Positions 23,901 through 34,275 of a stretch of DNA of 64,000 nucleotides are shown here, one piece after another. The stretch spans positions 2,418,001-2,482,000 of the forward strand of contig NC_070566.1 in the NCBI RefSeq assembly GCF_026914185.1. Reading direction: 5' to 3'. This stretch comes from Puccinia triticina. Lineage: Eukaryota; Basidiomycota; Pucciniomycetes; Pucciniales; Pucciniaceae. Below the pieces are notes generated by a model, which was not told where the DNA came from, searched no databases, and saw only the letters and a program-made list of their open reading frames with translations. The position numbers and the translations under genes were made by a program. How positions within the stretch are numbered: the first letter of the stretch is position 1; each line of letters starts with the position of its first letter.

Positions 23901-24111
23901 CACTGCCAGCATAATTGGCTGGGTCAAGGTTATACCAGTTAAACTGGGATGAACTCAACTAATTTAAAATTGGTTGATCTCAACTGATGAAATATAAATC
24001 CAAGGTCTTGTTTTCATATTTCATTGGATGAGATCAACCCATTTTAAATTGGTTGAGTGCATCCCAGTTAAACCGGGATGAATTCATCCCAGCCAAATAT
24101 ACTGGCAGTGC
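23901..24111. mobile_element. 211 bp MITE with CACTGCCAG termini
   Basis: Begins CACTGCCAGCATAATTGG and ends in its inverted copy (CCAAATATACTGGCAGTG); flanked by CCC on both sides (3-base target duplication). Internally palindromic around AACTGGGATGAA. Excising it with one CCC restores the Tc1-like reading frame across PTYTP-ELNSIE. Termini and the 3-base duplication suggest the CACTA or Harbinger group. Confidence 0.85.
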
Positions 24112-24944
24112 CCCAGAGCTCAATTCGATTGAGCTCTGCTTCTCCCAGGTGAAGTCCAATCTCCGTTGAACTCAAGCACTTGTTGGCTGCGCGGATGCAA
24201 AGTGGGAAATCAAACGCACATTTTATCAAACGGTCTCAGCTCAGCTCTGTCAAAAGCTCTTCAAGCATGCGGGTTACCATTGTCCGGACACCTCAAACAA
24301 TTCCGACCTCCACGAGTTTCATTTCTCAGGATAAGTTTCCTGCTTGCTCTAGCTTGATTAGCTCTAGTGTGTGCGTGGTTCCAAATAATGTGTCTCTGAT
24401 TTTGGACACATCCAAAGTTTATCTCTCATATATTAGTTTGTCTACTATATTTTTGTTGCCTTTCTGAAACATGTCTCAAGTGGCGTGTCTGTTCTGTCCT
24501 CAAATATATACCGTTGCTCTATGTCTGTGCTTCCAGACCCATCGCCCTTCCAGCTTCAATGCCTATGCCCACAGCGAGCCGCACACAATGAACGCCCATG
24601 GGCAGTCTTTTGTCAAACTTTAATGCCCCACTCTGCGGGGTGGAACAGAGGTCCGGCCCACGTTTGGTCGTCAAGGACAAGTCCAACAGCAGCAAATTCT
24701 TGCATTGGCTTCCAGTATTTGAGGAATTTTTCCTTCATTGGCTCAACAGTTTTGTGACTTGGGTACTGCTGAACTTAGAGGCTTTGGAGAATTGCTTCTC
24801 AATTCTCTTCATTATACGGTAAGTGTGGCTGGTGGTTGGCTACTGAGTCCCACTGACTTCTAAATTTGCTGTCAATGAACCAAAAAAAACATAAAATTGA
24901 GTAAAAATGAATGTGGGTTGAAAGCTGAAAGGCTCCAAAAATTA

Positions 24945-25265
24945 TTTCATCACAGCCAGCTTGTCCCAGTCAAGAGAAGAAGGGCACACAAACTTTTTGT
25001 TGTCCATGGAAAGCTGCTGATAAGCTAGTTTTAGAGGGGCCAATGACTCAATCATGAGAAAAGTCACATCCCAGCGGGTTGGCACATATTTGGCTGGATG
25101 CTTAACCTTTGGATTGTGATTACATGACACCATCATACACTCAAACGTTTCCATTCTAGCTGACAAACCATGTATAAAATTGACACTCTCTCAGAGTTGC
25201 TCAACCGGACCACTGGCTTTCTTCAGGCCTTCCTTTACAACAAGGTTGATCACATGGGCTAAGCA
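24945..25265 (-). pseudogene. hAT transposase fragment
   Basis: Minus-strand frame reads HVINLVVKEGLKKASG near 25255-25205, then after a stop SARMETFECMMVSCN and KYVPTRWDVTFLMIESLAP. These are the His-containing AHxINL and VPTRWNST motifs that lie in the middle of hAT transposases. No N- or C-terminal part is nearby. Isolated fragment. Confidence 0.7.
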
Positions 25266-25269
25266 TTGT

Positions 25270-26130
25270 TAATCAACAAACTAAAGTTTTATTTCCAATA
25301 AGCTCTTCTGAAGAAATACACGCGATAAAATAAAGAAAAGAAGAAAAGAAAATATACCTGAAGGCAAGAATAACAATGATGATAGGCACGCAAGAGAATA
25401 GAAGGCACAAGACACAGGACAACAAGCTAAAAAGAAATTAATTTTAATATTAATGACCACAAGGAGAATGTGAATGAGAGTGATCAGTCTGAACCTATGA
25501 GTCAAATGAGATAGATTGATGATTGAGGTCAAAGTCAGTGAGTAGTCAAAAGAAGGGATATGACACAACGGTCAGGTTAAAGTTGACGGATTGTTGGAGG
25601 AAGGGATAAGACACAACAAAGGCAAAGATAAACTAGGAGTGATCAGAATCAAGATAAGATGGGATCAACTAATGATGATGTTGAGGTGGAGGAACAATCT
25701 TTGAAGATAAGTAAAGCTAGATGGAAGATGATGAAAGCTGCAGGTTCCCCAAGGGAAGGAAGTGTAGTCGAAGAAGGAAGGAGTTTGTATATCTAAGGTA
25801 GGGAGGTCTGAGCGGACTTCTTTCAGGGAGACTTTTGAGAGGACCAAGAGCCAAATGACTTCAGTTGAGACCGGGCTGCTAGAAGATCTACACCATGGAG
25901 CGCACCCAACTGCGGCTCAACGTGGGTTCCAATGTGGAGGCAACCCCCGCAACCCCGCCCTAAACTTTGGGCGCGCCTCTGAGCAGGAGGTCATGGGACC
26001 CATGGTTGGCACAACCCCTCACGTGGGCCCCACATGCAGAGCCCGCGGTCGGAGAACTGCCCACGGTGGCTCGCCGTGGGGCGCCACGGTCGGGGTCTGG
26101 TGAGCGGTTCAGGAATGGCTCAAAAAAAAA
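25270..26130. other. Gene-free stretch
   Basis: 25280-25850 is A/G-rich on the plus strand without credible reading frames; 25855-26110 is abruptly G/C-rich with short palindromes (ACGGTGGCTCGCCGT). I see no gene in either. Confidence 0.45.
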
Positions 26131-26137
26131 TATGACT

Positions 26138-26215
26138 TGCTACCGGGATGGAACCCGGATCACAACTGCACCTTGAGGAGGAAGGCACTATCAGCCTTGC
26201 CAGCTTGGAAACCAG
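26138..26215 (-). repeat. tRNA-like sequence, probable SINE head
   Basis: On the minus strand, GATCCGGGTTCCATCCCGGT resembles a T-arm with B box but with a six-base loop, preceded by a possible anticodon stem-loop (CCTT-loop-AAGG) and D-arm-like AGCTGGCAAGGCT. The 3' acceptor strand has no pairing partner, so it is not a working tRNA. A run of T follows at 26130-26121, as in Pol III terminators. Confidence 0.3.
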
Positions 26216-26229
26216 ACATTTCTATGGTG

Positions 26230-27640
26230 GTCCCACAGATTATTGTGTCATAAAGACCGTTTTTCTAAGTTTTGTCAGACAAAGTCTGCAGATTTGGACA
26301 AGACTCATCCTTTTTTTTTTTGTAATTTCTCACTTATGTAGCCTTTTTCCAAACACGGAAAGAGGCTCAGAAAATATCTTTTTTTTTAAAAAAAAGAAGA
26401 ACATTTTTGGGTTGGCCTAATGCGGGCTCAACCAGAGTGCAACATTGGTGTGCTACTCAGCGCCAGCCATTATTGGCTTGGCCCACCTGCTGAGTGAAGC
26501 TTTTTGGGCTCTTGTCATGCCCAACCAGCTTCCCCCGTGGGCACGCTGATCAGAGCCGGGATCGAACTTAACACAAGTCCCCTGCTGCGGGGTGCGCCAG
26601 CCATTTGGCTGGCTGGTTGGTTCGCGAAGCGAACCCCCCCCCCCCCCCCCCCCCCCGCAGGGGGGACTTGCGCCTTAGGTCGGCGAACCCGCGTGATGAG
26701 TTTCCCACCTTTTGGTGGGAGAAAACTTCAGCCTTGAATTACACAATGTCCTCAAAACTTTGAGAATGTCTGAGCAGGGTTTATGGAAGAGCTGCATCTT
26801 CCTGTCATCCAACCCAAACTCAGAAAAACTGCATAACCTTGTGATTTTATAATGATTTTTATAAAATCACACTTTGAACTTTTTTTTGCTTGAACGAGCA
26901 GTTTGAGCACCCCGCGCACACCAAAACAAGTCCTCAGGAGCTGAAAACAGACTGTTTTCAAAAATCATTATAAAATCAGTGAGGACCAGTACAACATGAT
27001 ACATAACACCAAAAGAAAGAAAAGAAGGAGGCCTTCATTTTCTGCCAAGGAAATTAGGTGGATAGGATCAAGGAAGCGGGTACAGGAGGAGGAAGTCAAA
27101 AAAGAGGGTTTTCCCGCGAAATCAAAAAACTCATCATGCGGGAATCCTGACTTACGGTATAGGCCTCCACTGGCGTGGACAGCTCCGCTGCTCGCTCCCG
27201 CTCCCGCCCAAAGGCCTAGTTAAGCTTGAGCCGGGATGGGTTGGCTGGGTTAGCCACGGCCGATCCATCCGACCCAGTGGTGGCTGAGTTGCCTTGCCCG
27301 CAGTGCTGGATGGGTTGAGTCAAGGGGGGCCCAACCAATCTTTGACACAATCCGATCCCGCGGTCAAAGTCTGGGTGGGCAGGTTGGCGCCCACCCGGGC
27401 CAACCTTTTGCCAACCGCGCTGTTGGGCCCACGTCAACCCAATCTCAAATTCAAGCGGTGGTGTAGAGGGATGTCACATGAATATCAACAAGCATTGGAT
27501 ATGGGAGTAGCTGGAGGTTGCAAGGCGATCTGGCACTCAAAATCAATCAGAAATGAATTGCTCGAGTCAAGAGATTGCCGCATCATTGTTTAAGGCTGTG
27601 ACTCGAGCTGGCGCCCCGGGGTCTAACCCCGTGGTCTGAC
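26230..27640. other. Gene-free stretch with element-like G/C-rich patches
   Basis: 26540-26740 has inverted words around a poly-C run (ACAAGTCCCC at 26572 and GGGGGGACTTG near 26660) and a perfect GGTTCGCGAAGCGAACC palindrome at 26619. 27225-27450 is rich in GGGTTGG/CCAACC words like hAT termini. No coding region is convincing. Confidence 0.45.
26634..26656. repeat. Poly-C tract
   Basis: Twenty-three consecutive C between the inverted words described for this region. Confidence 0.97.
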
Positions 27641-30345
27641 CCCGGGGCACCGGGTTCAGGACGACCCTCTGGAAAACCCCAAAGCCCCGGGGCATGGAAG
27701 GACTTCGGAGAGGGGGAAAGGGGACGGTGTCAGAGTCTTATTTTTGAGTTTTGTTTTGCATTCTATTGCCCATTTAACTATGTACAAGGTCCCGAGTTGT
27801 AATGAATCAGTAGAAAAAAGAATATTAAGAAACCTAGAATTGTCCTCCAAACATTTTGTACCACCCCTTGAGGCACAAAAGTTGTTCAATACTGCTAGCG
27901 CTGAGGGAAGATTGCTGCCAGGATACAACTTGTCGGCCTCCCAAAAAAACCCGTTCGGAAGTGGCACTTGTTGCTGGAATCAAAAGGTACTTGCGAGCCA
28001 TCTGAGAGAGGACAGGATAGGTGCTTTGACAATTAGTATGCTAGGGGTTTGATTCCTTCTGCTTTGGTTTCCTCCTTCAAGTATTGCGTGATTTCAGCTT
28101 TGACACCCTTGACAGGCACGCTTGGTTGATACAACACCGCAGAAAAAAAACTTGTTTTGGGCTTCTTGGAGGAACTAGGGGGCTGGCTCTTCTTGTTTGC
28201 ATCCTTTGCGCAAGATTTCAGATTTTCCTCAAACGCTTCGGCAACCGTGTGGAACGTTCTGAGGATGTCATCAACAGACAACTGGTAATGTTTGTATATG
28301 AAGCAAGAATGAGATTTCCAGAAGGTTGTCTTAAATTTTGGGTCTAGTATCATTGAAAATATATACAAGGGTTTGATGAGTGCATCGGTCAGATAATCGT
28401 TGATCTTTGCAATCATCTGCGCCGCTGGGTTGATGAGCTGTGCTTGATTGTAGAGGCCTCGCCTATTCAGATGGAGGTGTTCCATCAAGGATATGTAGAC
28501 AGGGAGTGTTGCATTCAAGGTTAGGTAGTTCAATGCGCACAACATATCAGTTGCCTCGCTAAGAGGTTCAAGAAGTGTCATGATGTTTTTTGCTTGATTC
28601 CATTCTTCTGCGGTCAACCTAAAGGTGCGAGTCTCTGGTTGAGTTTGGCAGAAGTGATCACAAGATTCTTTGAGTAAGATAGCACAATGGAAAATTGCAA
28701 ATGTTGAGTTCCATTGTGTTGACACATCAATATCAAGACACCGGATATGTTTTTTGTAGAGGTCCGGCTGAATCAAGCTGACAACCTTTTCAAAGCATTC
28801 ATGGCACTGAGGCAAGAAACGAACCCAAGTACATAAGCTATGTATTCTCTTGAGAATTGTTTTCGCATTAATAGTCACACCATCCGGCTTGCTTGTCACA
28901 TAACCAATACCCATCCGATTGGGAGTGGCTTGAGCTTGACCTTCTTGATTGTCTGGAGAGTCCGAGTCCATTTGGTCAGCCGTCAGCTCTTTGCCAACGT
29001 TGTTTTCATCTAAGGTTCCAAGGGCCAATATTCCTGCTTTGGCAGCAAGGTTGAGGACATGAGCAATGCAGCCAAGAAGATTGGTTGAGACGTTGAAATC
29101 CAGGATTTGAAGAGATAGCTCTTGTGCCATCCAATTGTTGGTCAAAGCATTATCAGCGGTGATTGTGTTGATTTTTTCCACACAATTGTACTTTTGAAGC
29201 ACATCGTAGAATAATTCAGCAAACATTTTGCCTGTATGTTGGCCTGAGTGAAATTTCTTGGTCAGTTATTCAAGCTTTCTTCAAGAGATTTGAAGATTCC
29301 AAAGCTAAAAACTTACCCTCAATATGTGGCACTGCAAGTGTTAAATCTTTCATCTCATACTTCTTGTCAACGTAATGAGCCGTTACCGCCATGAAAGCGG
29401 TGACATTGGGAGCTGTCCATGCATCAGTTGTAAAGGAGATCCAGTCTTGCTTTGCGAGAAAATTTAACTTGAGTGTCTCTTGTGATTGAAGATAAACTTG
29501 CATAAGGTGGTTGGAGATCCCAGATCGGCTGACATTGGTCATCAGAGGCATGGCCCCTTGATTGAGCAGGGCAACTAGTTCATGGAACAACTTTTGTTCA
29601 ACCACAGCAAAAGGTAGATCACTGTCAGCTATAAAATATGCGAGTGCATTCCTGAGCGAGTCATTGTCAAGCTCAACCTGAAAAGAAAACTCAGTGTGTG
29701 TCAGTCAAATTTAGAAAGGGATGAAAAATTCCCCCAAATCTAACTCACTTGGGGTTTCAAATTACCCGACTTTGACCACTTCTCAATATCCATGTGCAAT
29801 GACTTCTTTGTCTTCTTCAGAAGTTTTGGATCCGCAAGTTGGTGCATGGTCATAAGATGGCCATGGAAGCTTTTTGTACTTCCACTTTTATCTTTCTTGA
29901 TCCTCGTCGCACAAATCTTTCCAGTCTTTCAAACAACTTGACATATAGCCTTGGTTCCGTCCTCCGTTGGCTTGAAATAGTTCCAAACCCAACTACGTTT
30001 GATACATTGGGATGGAGTAGTTTCTTCATCACTGTCGTCTAGTTTGATGAAATTGGTGGCTGACAATGCAGAGGATTCTGGCTGAGACAAGAGTAGATTG
30101 GAGGGCTTTCTACTCATCTTCTTTAGTTTAATTGAGAATAAGGTCAAAAATGCTTATCTATAATCTCTCTGTTATCTGTTAGACACCTCTGAAACCCAAA
30201 GTTACGCTCACATTAGCCCTAACTAGGGCAAAATCCAGCTACCAGACCATTGCCCACTGCGGTGATAATAATTGAAAAAAAAGGTAAACCCCGGGGCTTT
30301 GGGGTTTGGGATGACCCTCAGACCCCGTCCCGAACCCTGGGTAAC
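27640..30345. mobile_element. hAT element remnant
   Basis: The hAT pseudogene lies between inverted sequences: CCCCAAAGCCCCGGGG at 27678-27693 and its complement near 30285-30305, each followed outward by a GGTTC(A/G)GGAC word. I could not find a clean 8-base target duplication, so the ends are approximate. Confidence 0.55.
27834..30117 (-). pseudogene. hAT transposase (BED finger, dimerisation domain), broken
   Basis: Start ATG at 30117 (MSRKPSNLLL). BED zinc finger SWVWNYFKPTEDGTKAICQV, then a TGA at 29929-29931, then KICATRIKKDKSGSTKSFHG with the finger's remaining Cys and His. A GT-AG intron at about 29750-29680 leads to the catalytic region: SFTTDAWTAPNVTAFMA with the first Asp, TADNALTNN with the second, GCIAHVLNLAAKAG and DVSTQWNSTF. 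Near 28030 a TAA and a frameshift precede the hAT dimerisation motif MARKYLLIPATSATSERVF (about 27975). Stop at 27834. Domain order and length (about 700 codons) are normal for the family; at least three lesions abolish the product. Confidence 0.82.
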
Positions 30346-30373
30346 AGCCTTATCATTTTTGCTGGCATTATCA

Positions 30374-31402
30374 GAGCATCTCCACCCGGGGAGGTAAACC
30401 GGGTTGCTATCCCGCGTTTACCAACCCGAACCCAAAAAACACCACCCACCCGGGGTGGCAAATGAGTTTCTATTTTGCCTCTGGAGGTAAAAATTGGCAT
30501 TGGGTTGCTACATATGGCAACCCAATAGCAACTCAATAGCAACTCCTCCTGGCTCATCCCCCCTCAACACTCATCAACTCAAGTGCATAGACATGTCATA
30601 CAACAACCCATAAGGTAAGTTTTACATCAAAAAGTAATATAAAAAACAAAAATCAACCTATGAGAGCTGTCAACAACTGTATTCCAGTCATTGAGAGCAT
30701 GAATATTGACAACTGGCTTTACAGGTCATCAAAAGCTTTGCCAGCTATACACTCACTAAGAGCTTTGTAAAGCTCTTGATGACCGGTATAACCGGTTGTC
30801 CATAGCTTTGCAAGCTAGCAATGACCGGTTCAAGAGCTTGCAAAGCTATGGACGACCAGTTATACCAGTCATCGAGAGCTTGCAAAGCTATGGACAACCA
30901 GTTATACCGGTCATCAAGAGCTTGCAAAGCTATGGACAACCAGCTATACCGGTCATTGAGAGCTTGCAAAGCTATGGACAACCAGTTATACTGGTTCCAT
31001 AGCTTTGCAAGCTATTGACGGCTGGATATAACGGTCATCAATAGGTTTGCAAGCCATTGACGACTGGTTTTAACGGTAATCAATAGTTTTGCAAGCTATT
31101 GAGGACCAATTATAATGGTTGTCAACAGTTTTCACTCAACAATTGGTCATATCATCAATAGCTTTGCAAGCTATCAACAACCGGTTACAATGGTCATGGA
31201 CGGCTTTGCAAGCTATCAATGACCATCTACATATATAGGGCTTTTAATGGGTCATGAAGGAGTGTGTTGGGGTGCTTCCTTATGTAAATATTATAGCAAC
31301 CACGGGTGCGTGCCAGAGCCGTGCGGGTTGCTATATGCAAAACATGAGTTGCCATTGCGGTGTTTTAGCAACCCGAGTTTACCTCCCCGGGTGGAGATGC
31401 TC
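30374..31402. mobile_element. Harbinger-like non-autonomous element
   Basis: Terminal repeats GAGCATCTCCACCCGGGGAG (continuing GTAAAC) in inverted orientation, flanked by TCA at 30371-30373 and 31403-31405. The 3-base duplication and the GAGCATCTCC start fit PIF/Harbinger-type elements. It contains no transposase; most of the interior is a 42-base minisatellite. Confidence 0.82.
30720..31220. repeat. 42-base minisatellite with inverted arms
   Basis: The word AGAGCTTGCAAAGCTATGG recurs at 30833, 30875, 30917 and 30959, exactly 42 bases apart, each unit also holding a TATACCGGTCAT core. Units on both sides (30740-30820 and 30995-31220) are in the opposite orientation and more diverged, giving a palindromic array. 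Confidence 0.9.
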
Positions 31403-31591
31403 TCAAGAGTTACAAAAGCAACCTTACTGAGTGCTTTCCATTCAACTAAGGTTTGCGCTATACAAAAGTCTCTCCTTCGGAGATTCGCCTTGCAACAGCG
31501 CTTGCGCGCCTCTGATTGAGGGACTTAGCTAAATTTGGTCTTATGCAAGCTATACAAGGGTTCCAAAATCAAAAAGAACGGCTGGCTAATA

Positions 31592-31792
31592 GGGGGGTTC
31601 ACAATAGGATAAAAATAAAACTTTAGAGCTAATTTTAAGGCCTTTATGAACAATTTTTTAAAAAATGAAGAACTTGCTCTGTTTCTCAGGGGACACCCAG
31701 TCCTGTACATCTTGCCAGATTTTTAACAATTGGTTGATAAAGGGCTTAAAATTGACTCTGAAGTTTTATTTTTATCCTATTGTGAACCCCCC
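31592..31792. mobile_element. 201 bp MITE with TA target duplication
   Basis: Starts GGGGGGTTCACAATAGGATA and ends with the inverted copy over about 31 bases; flanked by TA at 31590-31591 and 31793-31794. No coding sequence. A Tc1/mariner-type MITE by duplication. Confidence 0.85.
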
Positions 31793-32243
31793 TAATACAT
31801 CGAGCAGAAAAATGAAAGGGTGATCAAACCAAAGGAGGCACAGTTTACTTCCTTGACTGACACTTTGTGCCATTGCCTTGAGAAATTAGCAGTGTGAATG
31901 GAGCAATATTGCTGTCATGAGAATCTTCTTCAGAGTACGCCGCCTGTTGGTAGGAGACATCATTCCATGAAGAAAAGAAAATACATATTTCTTGAGCTCG
32001 AGAATCGCGTCGGGTCACAGATTGGGAGATAAATCAAAGATGATAATATTTTAGACTGGACTGACATTACTGGACTTGTTCAATGCACAAGCTTTCAAAA
32101 TTGCGACAGTCATCTGGCGAAGTCGATCCGCGGGTCTAAATTAAGATAAGAAATAGCAGCTCTTAGCAGCTTTGCCCAACTACCACATGTATGGATTCCG
32201 GAGATCAAATTCCAAGGAAATTTTGGCGCCCAAGCAGGCTAAC
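31793..32243. other. Intergenic region, no gene seen
   Basis: Between the TA-flanked MITE and the end of the secreted protein gene. It presumably holds the 3' end of that transcript; no clear polyadenylation signal stands out. Confidence 0.4.
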
Positions 32244-32858
32244 TTACGCAGTGGACAAGAGTAAATCCCCGTTATTTCTTACAAGAGACATCTGCAAATG
32301 TTTTCAGGTTTAAGCAGAAGTTTATAAATAATAATAAAAAAAGTCGCGATATGGCTTGTTTTTCTGACTCACTTTGCAGGTACTGCACGTCACTTCACGT
32401 ATATGGTAGCTTGAAATTTGCTTTGCCGCTCTGGATATTGAGGCAAGTCGGTCAGTTGAATTCACTCCACAAACGTAATGATTGTCGCAGCGACTCACGA
32501 TAGACAATCTTTGCTCTTGTAAGTCTCTTGCTGGCCCTCTGCATTCGTGCAAGTGACCTGACGTGGGTAGGGATAGTGTCCAGCCAGTGCGACTCCTCGG
32601 CGCGATATATGAGTTCCTTGCTGAACAATGCTCATGATGGAAGTTGCTGGTGTCATATCTGGAGACAAACGCTTGTAAGCAACACGTGATCCGGAGTCGT
32701 TCGGCCCCGTTAGTTCCCAAGCTCGATGGAAGTTCAAACTCGCCTAGACTCTGAACCTCTGTCGAGAGCCGCTGGAGAGATTCGGCATCCTCTGCAGTAA
32801 GCCGCAGTGCCAAGCTGCTCACGAGTATGGCGTTGATCAAGGCTTGCAAGTACTTCAT
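32244..32858 (-). CDS. Small secreted cysteine-containing protein, candidate effector
   Basis: Four fitted exons, 32858-32750, 32658-32499, 32430-32373 and 32291-32244, phases close at every GT-AG junction, total 124 codons plus stop. The N-terminus is a clear signal peptide (MKYLQALINAILVSSLALRL, cleavage likely near residue 22). The mature part has four Cys (QVTCTNAEG, KSKDCLS, EVTCSTCK) and ends NNGDLLLSTA. This layout, a late TCxxC followed by a short Gly-containing tail, resembles rust-specific small secreted families in which the tail has an additional Cys; here that position is Leu. Function unknown; effector status is inference from secretion, size and Cys content. It is divergent from RPL10, 553 bases away. 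The unspliced frame is open to 32322, so the model should be tested by RNA. Confidence 0.6.
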
Positions 32859-33411
32859 CCTAGTCGGGAGCTACCTCGTCCAGCGAAGTTCACCGGCAAG
32901 AAAAGGAAAATGACAGGATACAATTAACTTGATCCTGGTACAGCCATGTGAGGGAATTCACATCGAAATGGAACGGCACAGGCTCAGAACAATGGATCTG
33001 CTTGCTCGTCATGTTCACTGTCGATCAATCAAAAAAACGTATCCGTGGATCCGTTGATCAATTTGGAGCTCTGTTTGTGCCCTCGGGGAGCCTCGGGGAT
33101 TGCGATCTTGTGGCGCGCGGAAGACGGGGGGACGCTGCGGCGGGCGCCGGGTTCAGCGGAGGGCTTAGGTTAACCTATTCGACTCGCTTAGGTTTCCCGA
33201 CTCTCACCACGCCCCGCTCAGCTCATCCTGGCTAAACACACCCTGCCCAGCCCAGCCTCGAGCCCGAGCACGATCCGACCCCGACCAGGTGAGTGAACCG
33301 GTCTCCGCGTCAGCCAAACTGCAACTATCTCCCCTTCTCACAACATGTCTTCGCTAACATCCCCTCTCTCGGCTCTATCCAACACCCAGCACCGAAGCAC
33401 TCTCCTTCAAG
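32859..33411. promoter_or_regulatory. Divergent promoter region of the secreted protein and RPL10
   Basis: A 553-base interval between two divergent start codons. GCTTAGGTT occurs at 33163 and 33186, and a pyrimidine-rich tract precedes the RPL10 start. A probable 5' UTR intron of RPL10 occupies 33289-33389 (GTGAGT to CACCCAG). Confidence 0.55.
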
Positions 33412-34275
33412 ATGGGCCGAAGACCAGCGAAGTGCTACCGATACTGCAAGAACAAACCCTACCCTAAATCTCGATATGTCCGTAGTTGCCCGGACTCGAA
33501 GATCCGAATCTTCGATCTAGGACGCAAGAAGGCCAACGTTGATGACGTGAGTGAATTGAGCAGGATCTTCGTGTGCTGAACATTCCCCAATCTGACCACT
33601 TCCACCACAGTTCCCGTTCTGCGCGCACTTGGTCTCCAACGAGAAGGAGCAATTGTCATCGGAAGCCTTGGAAGCCGCCCGTATTACCTGCAACAAATAC
33701 GTCACCAAGACCTCTGGAAAGGATTCTTTCCATCTCCGTGTCCGAGCTCATCCTTTCCATGTCGTACGTATCAACAAGATGTTATCGTGCGCTGGAGCCG
33801 ATCGACTCCAAACTGGTATGCGTGGTGCTTGGGGAAAACCTTACGGTACCGTCGCCCGAGTCAACATCGGCCAAATCTTGCTCAGTATTCGGTGCAAGGA
33901 CTCCAACAAGGCCGTCGTTATGGAGGCTTTGCGACGTGCGCAGTACAAGTTCCCCGGTCAACAAAAGATCATTGTCTCTAAGAAGGTCGGTTCTTTATCC
34001 TATTCTCCTTCGCCCTACCAAGCCATTACTGACCACGGACCTTGATCTTTAGTGGGGTTTCACCGATCTTTCGCGTGCCGACTACCAAAAACTTCGGGGT
34101 GAAGGACGCATCAGGCTGGACGGTGCCTATGTCCAAGTCAGTAGCTTTTTGTCGTATCAAGATCAGCAGCAAAAACTTACCTCTGTCCCTTCATGTGCGC
34201 TCCCAGTTTCACAAGGCTGCTGGACCGGTTCTCACCAACTTGTCTCGAGGTGCACCCTCTCTTGTTGAGGCCTAG
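33412..34275 (+). CDS. RPL10: 60S ribosomal protein L10 (uL16)
   Basis: Core component of the large ribosomal subunit, loaded late in cytoplasmic 60S maturation and located near the peptidyl-transferase centre. Exons 33412-33546, 33611-33985, 34053-34136 and 34207-34275, each in phase 0 and totalling 220 codons plus stop, the usual length for the family. [20 protein letters not shown] opens the protein; [60 protein letters not shown] and [16 protein letters not shown] follow. The C-terminus resembles the fungal rather than the animal form. A/C-rich CTTCAAG precedes the ATG. No defects; expected to be constitutively expressed. Confidence 0.97.

Larger units (their letters stand above)
19806..24334 (+). 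pseudogene. Tc1-like (DDE_3) transposase, interrupted by two insertions
   Basis: Start ATG at 19806 (MGFRKFDPGTKTAAIQLL), a homeodomain-like DNA-binding N-terminus. At 20162 the frame is split by a pogo-like element and resumes at 23300. GT-AG introns at about 23404-23478 and 23683-23763 then give the catalytic core: DESGICSKDLL with the first Asp, YTLLPAIGFDG, MNRYPDCNSMLVLNNVRIHG in which the second catalytic Asp is replaced by Asn, and PTYTP. A 211 bp MITE interrupts at 23901, after which ELNSIELCFSQVK supplies the final Glu. In-frame TGA codons at 20049 and 24167 also break it. Stop at 24332-24334. Removing both insertions restores one reading direction, which is strong evidence for the nesting. 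Not functional. Confidence 0.8.

Noticed and set aside
26138..26215. Functional tRNA gene
   Set aside because: T-loop is one base short, position 33 is not T, and the acceptor stem does not pair.
30720..31220. CRISPR-like array
   Set aside because: Units are contiguous minisatellite repeats without unique spacers, in a eukaryotic transposon.
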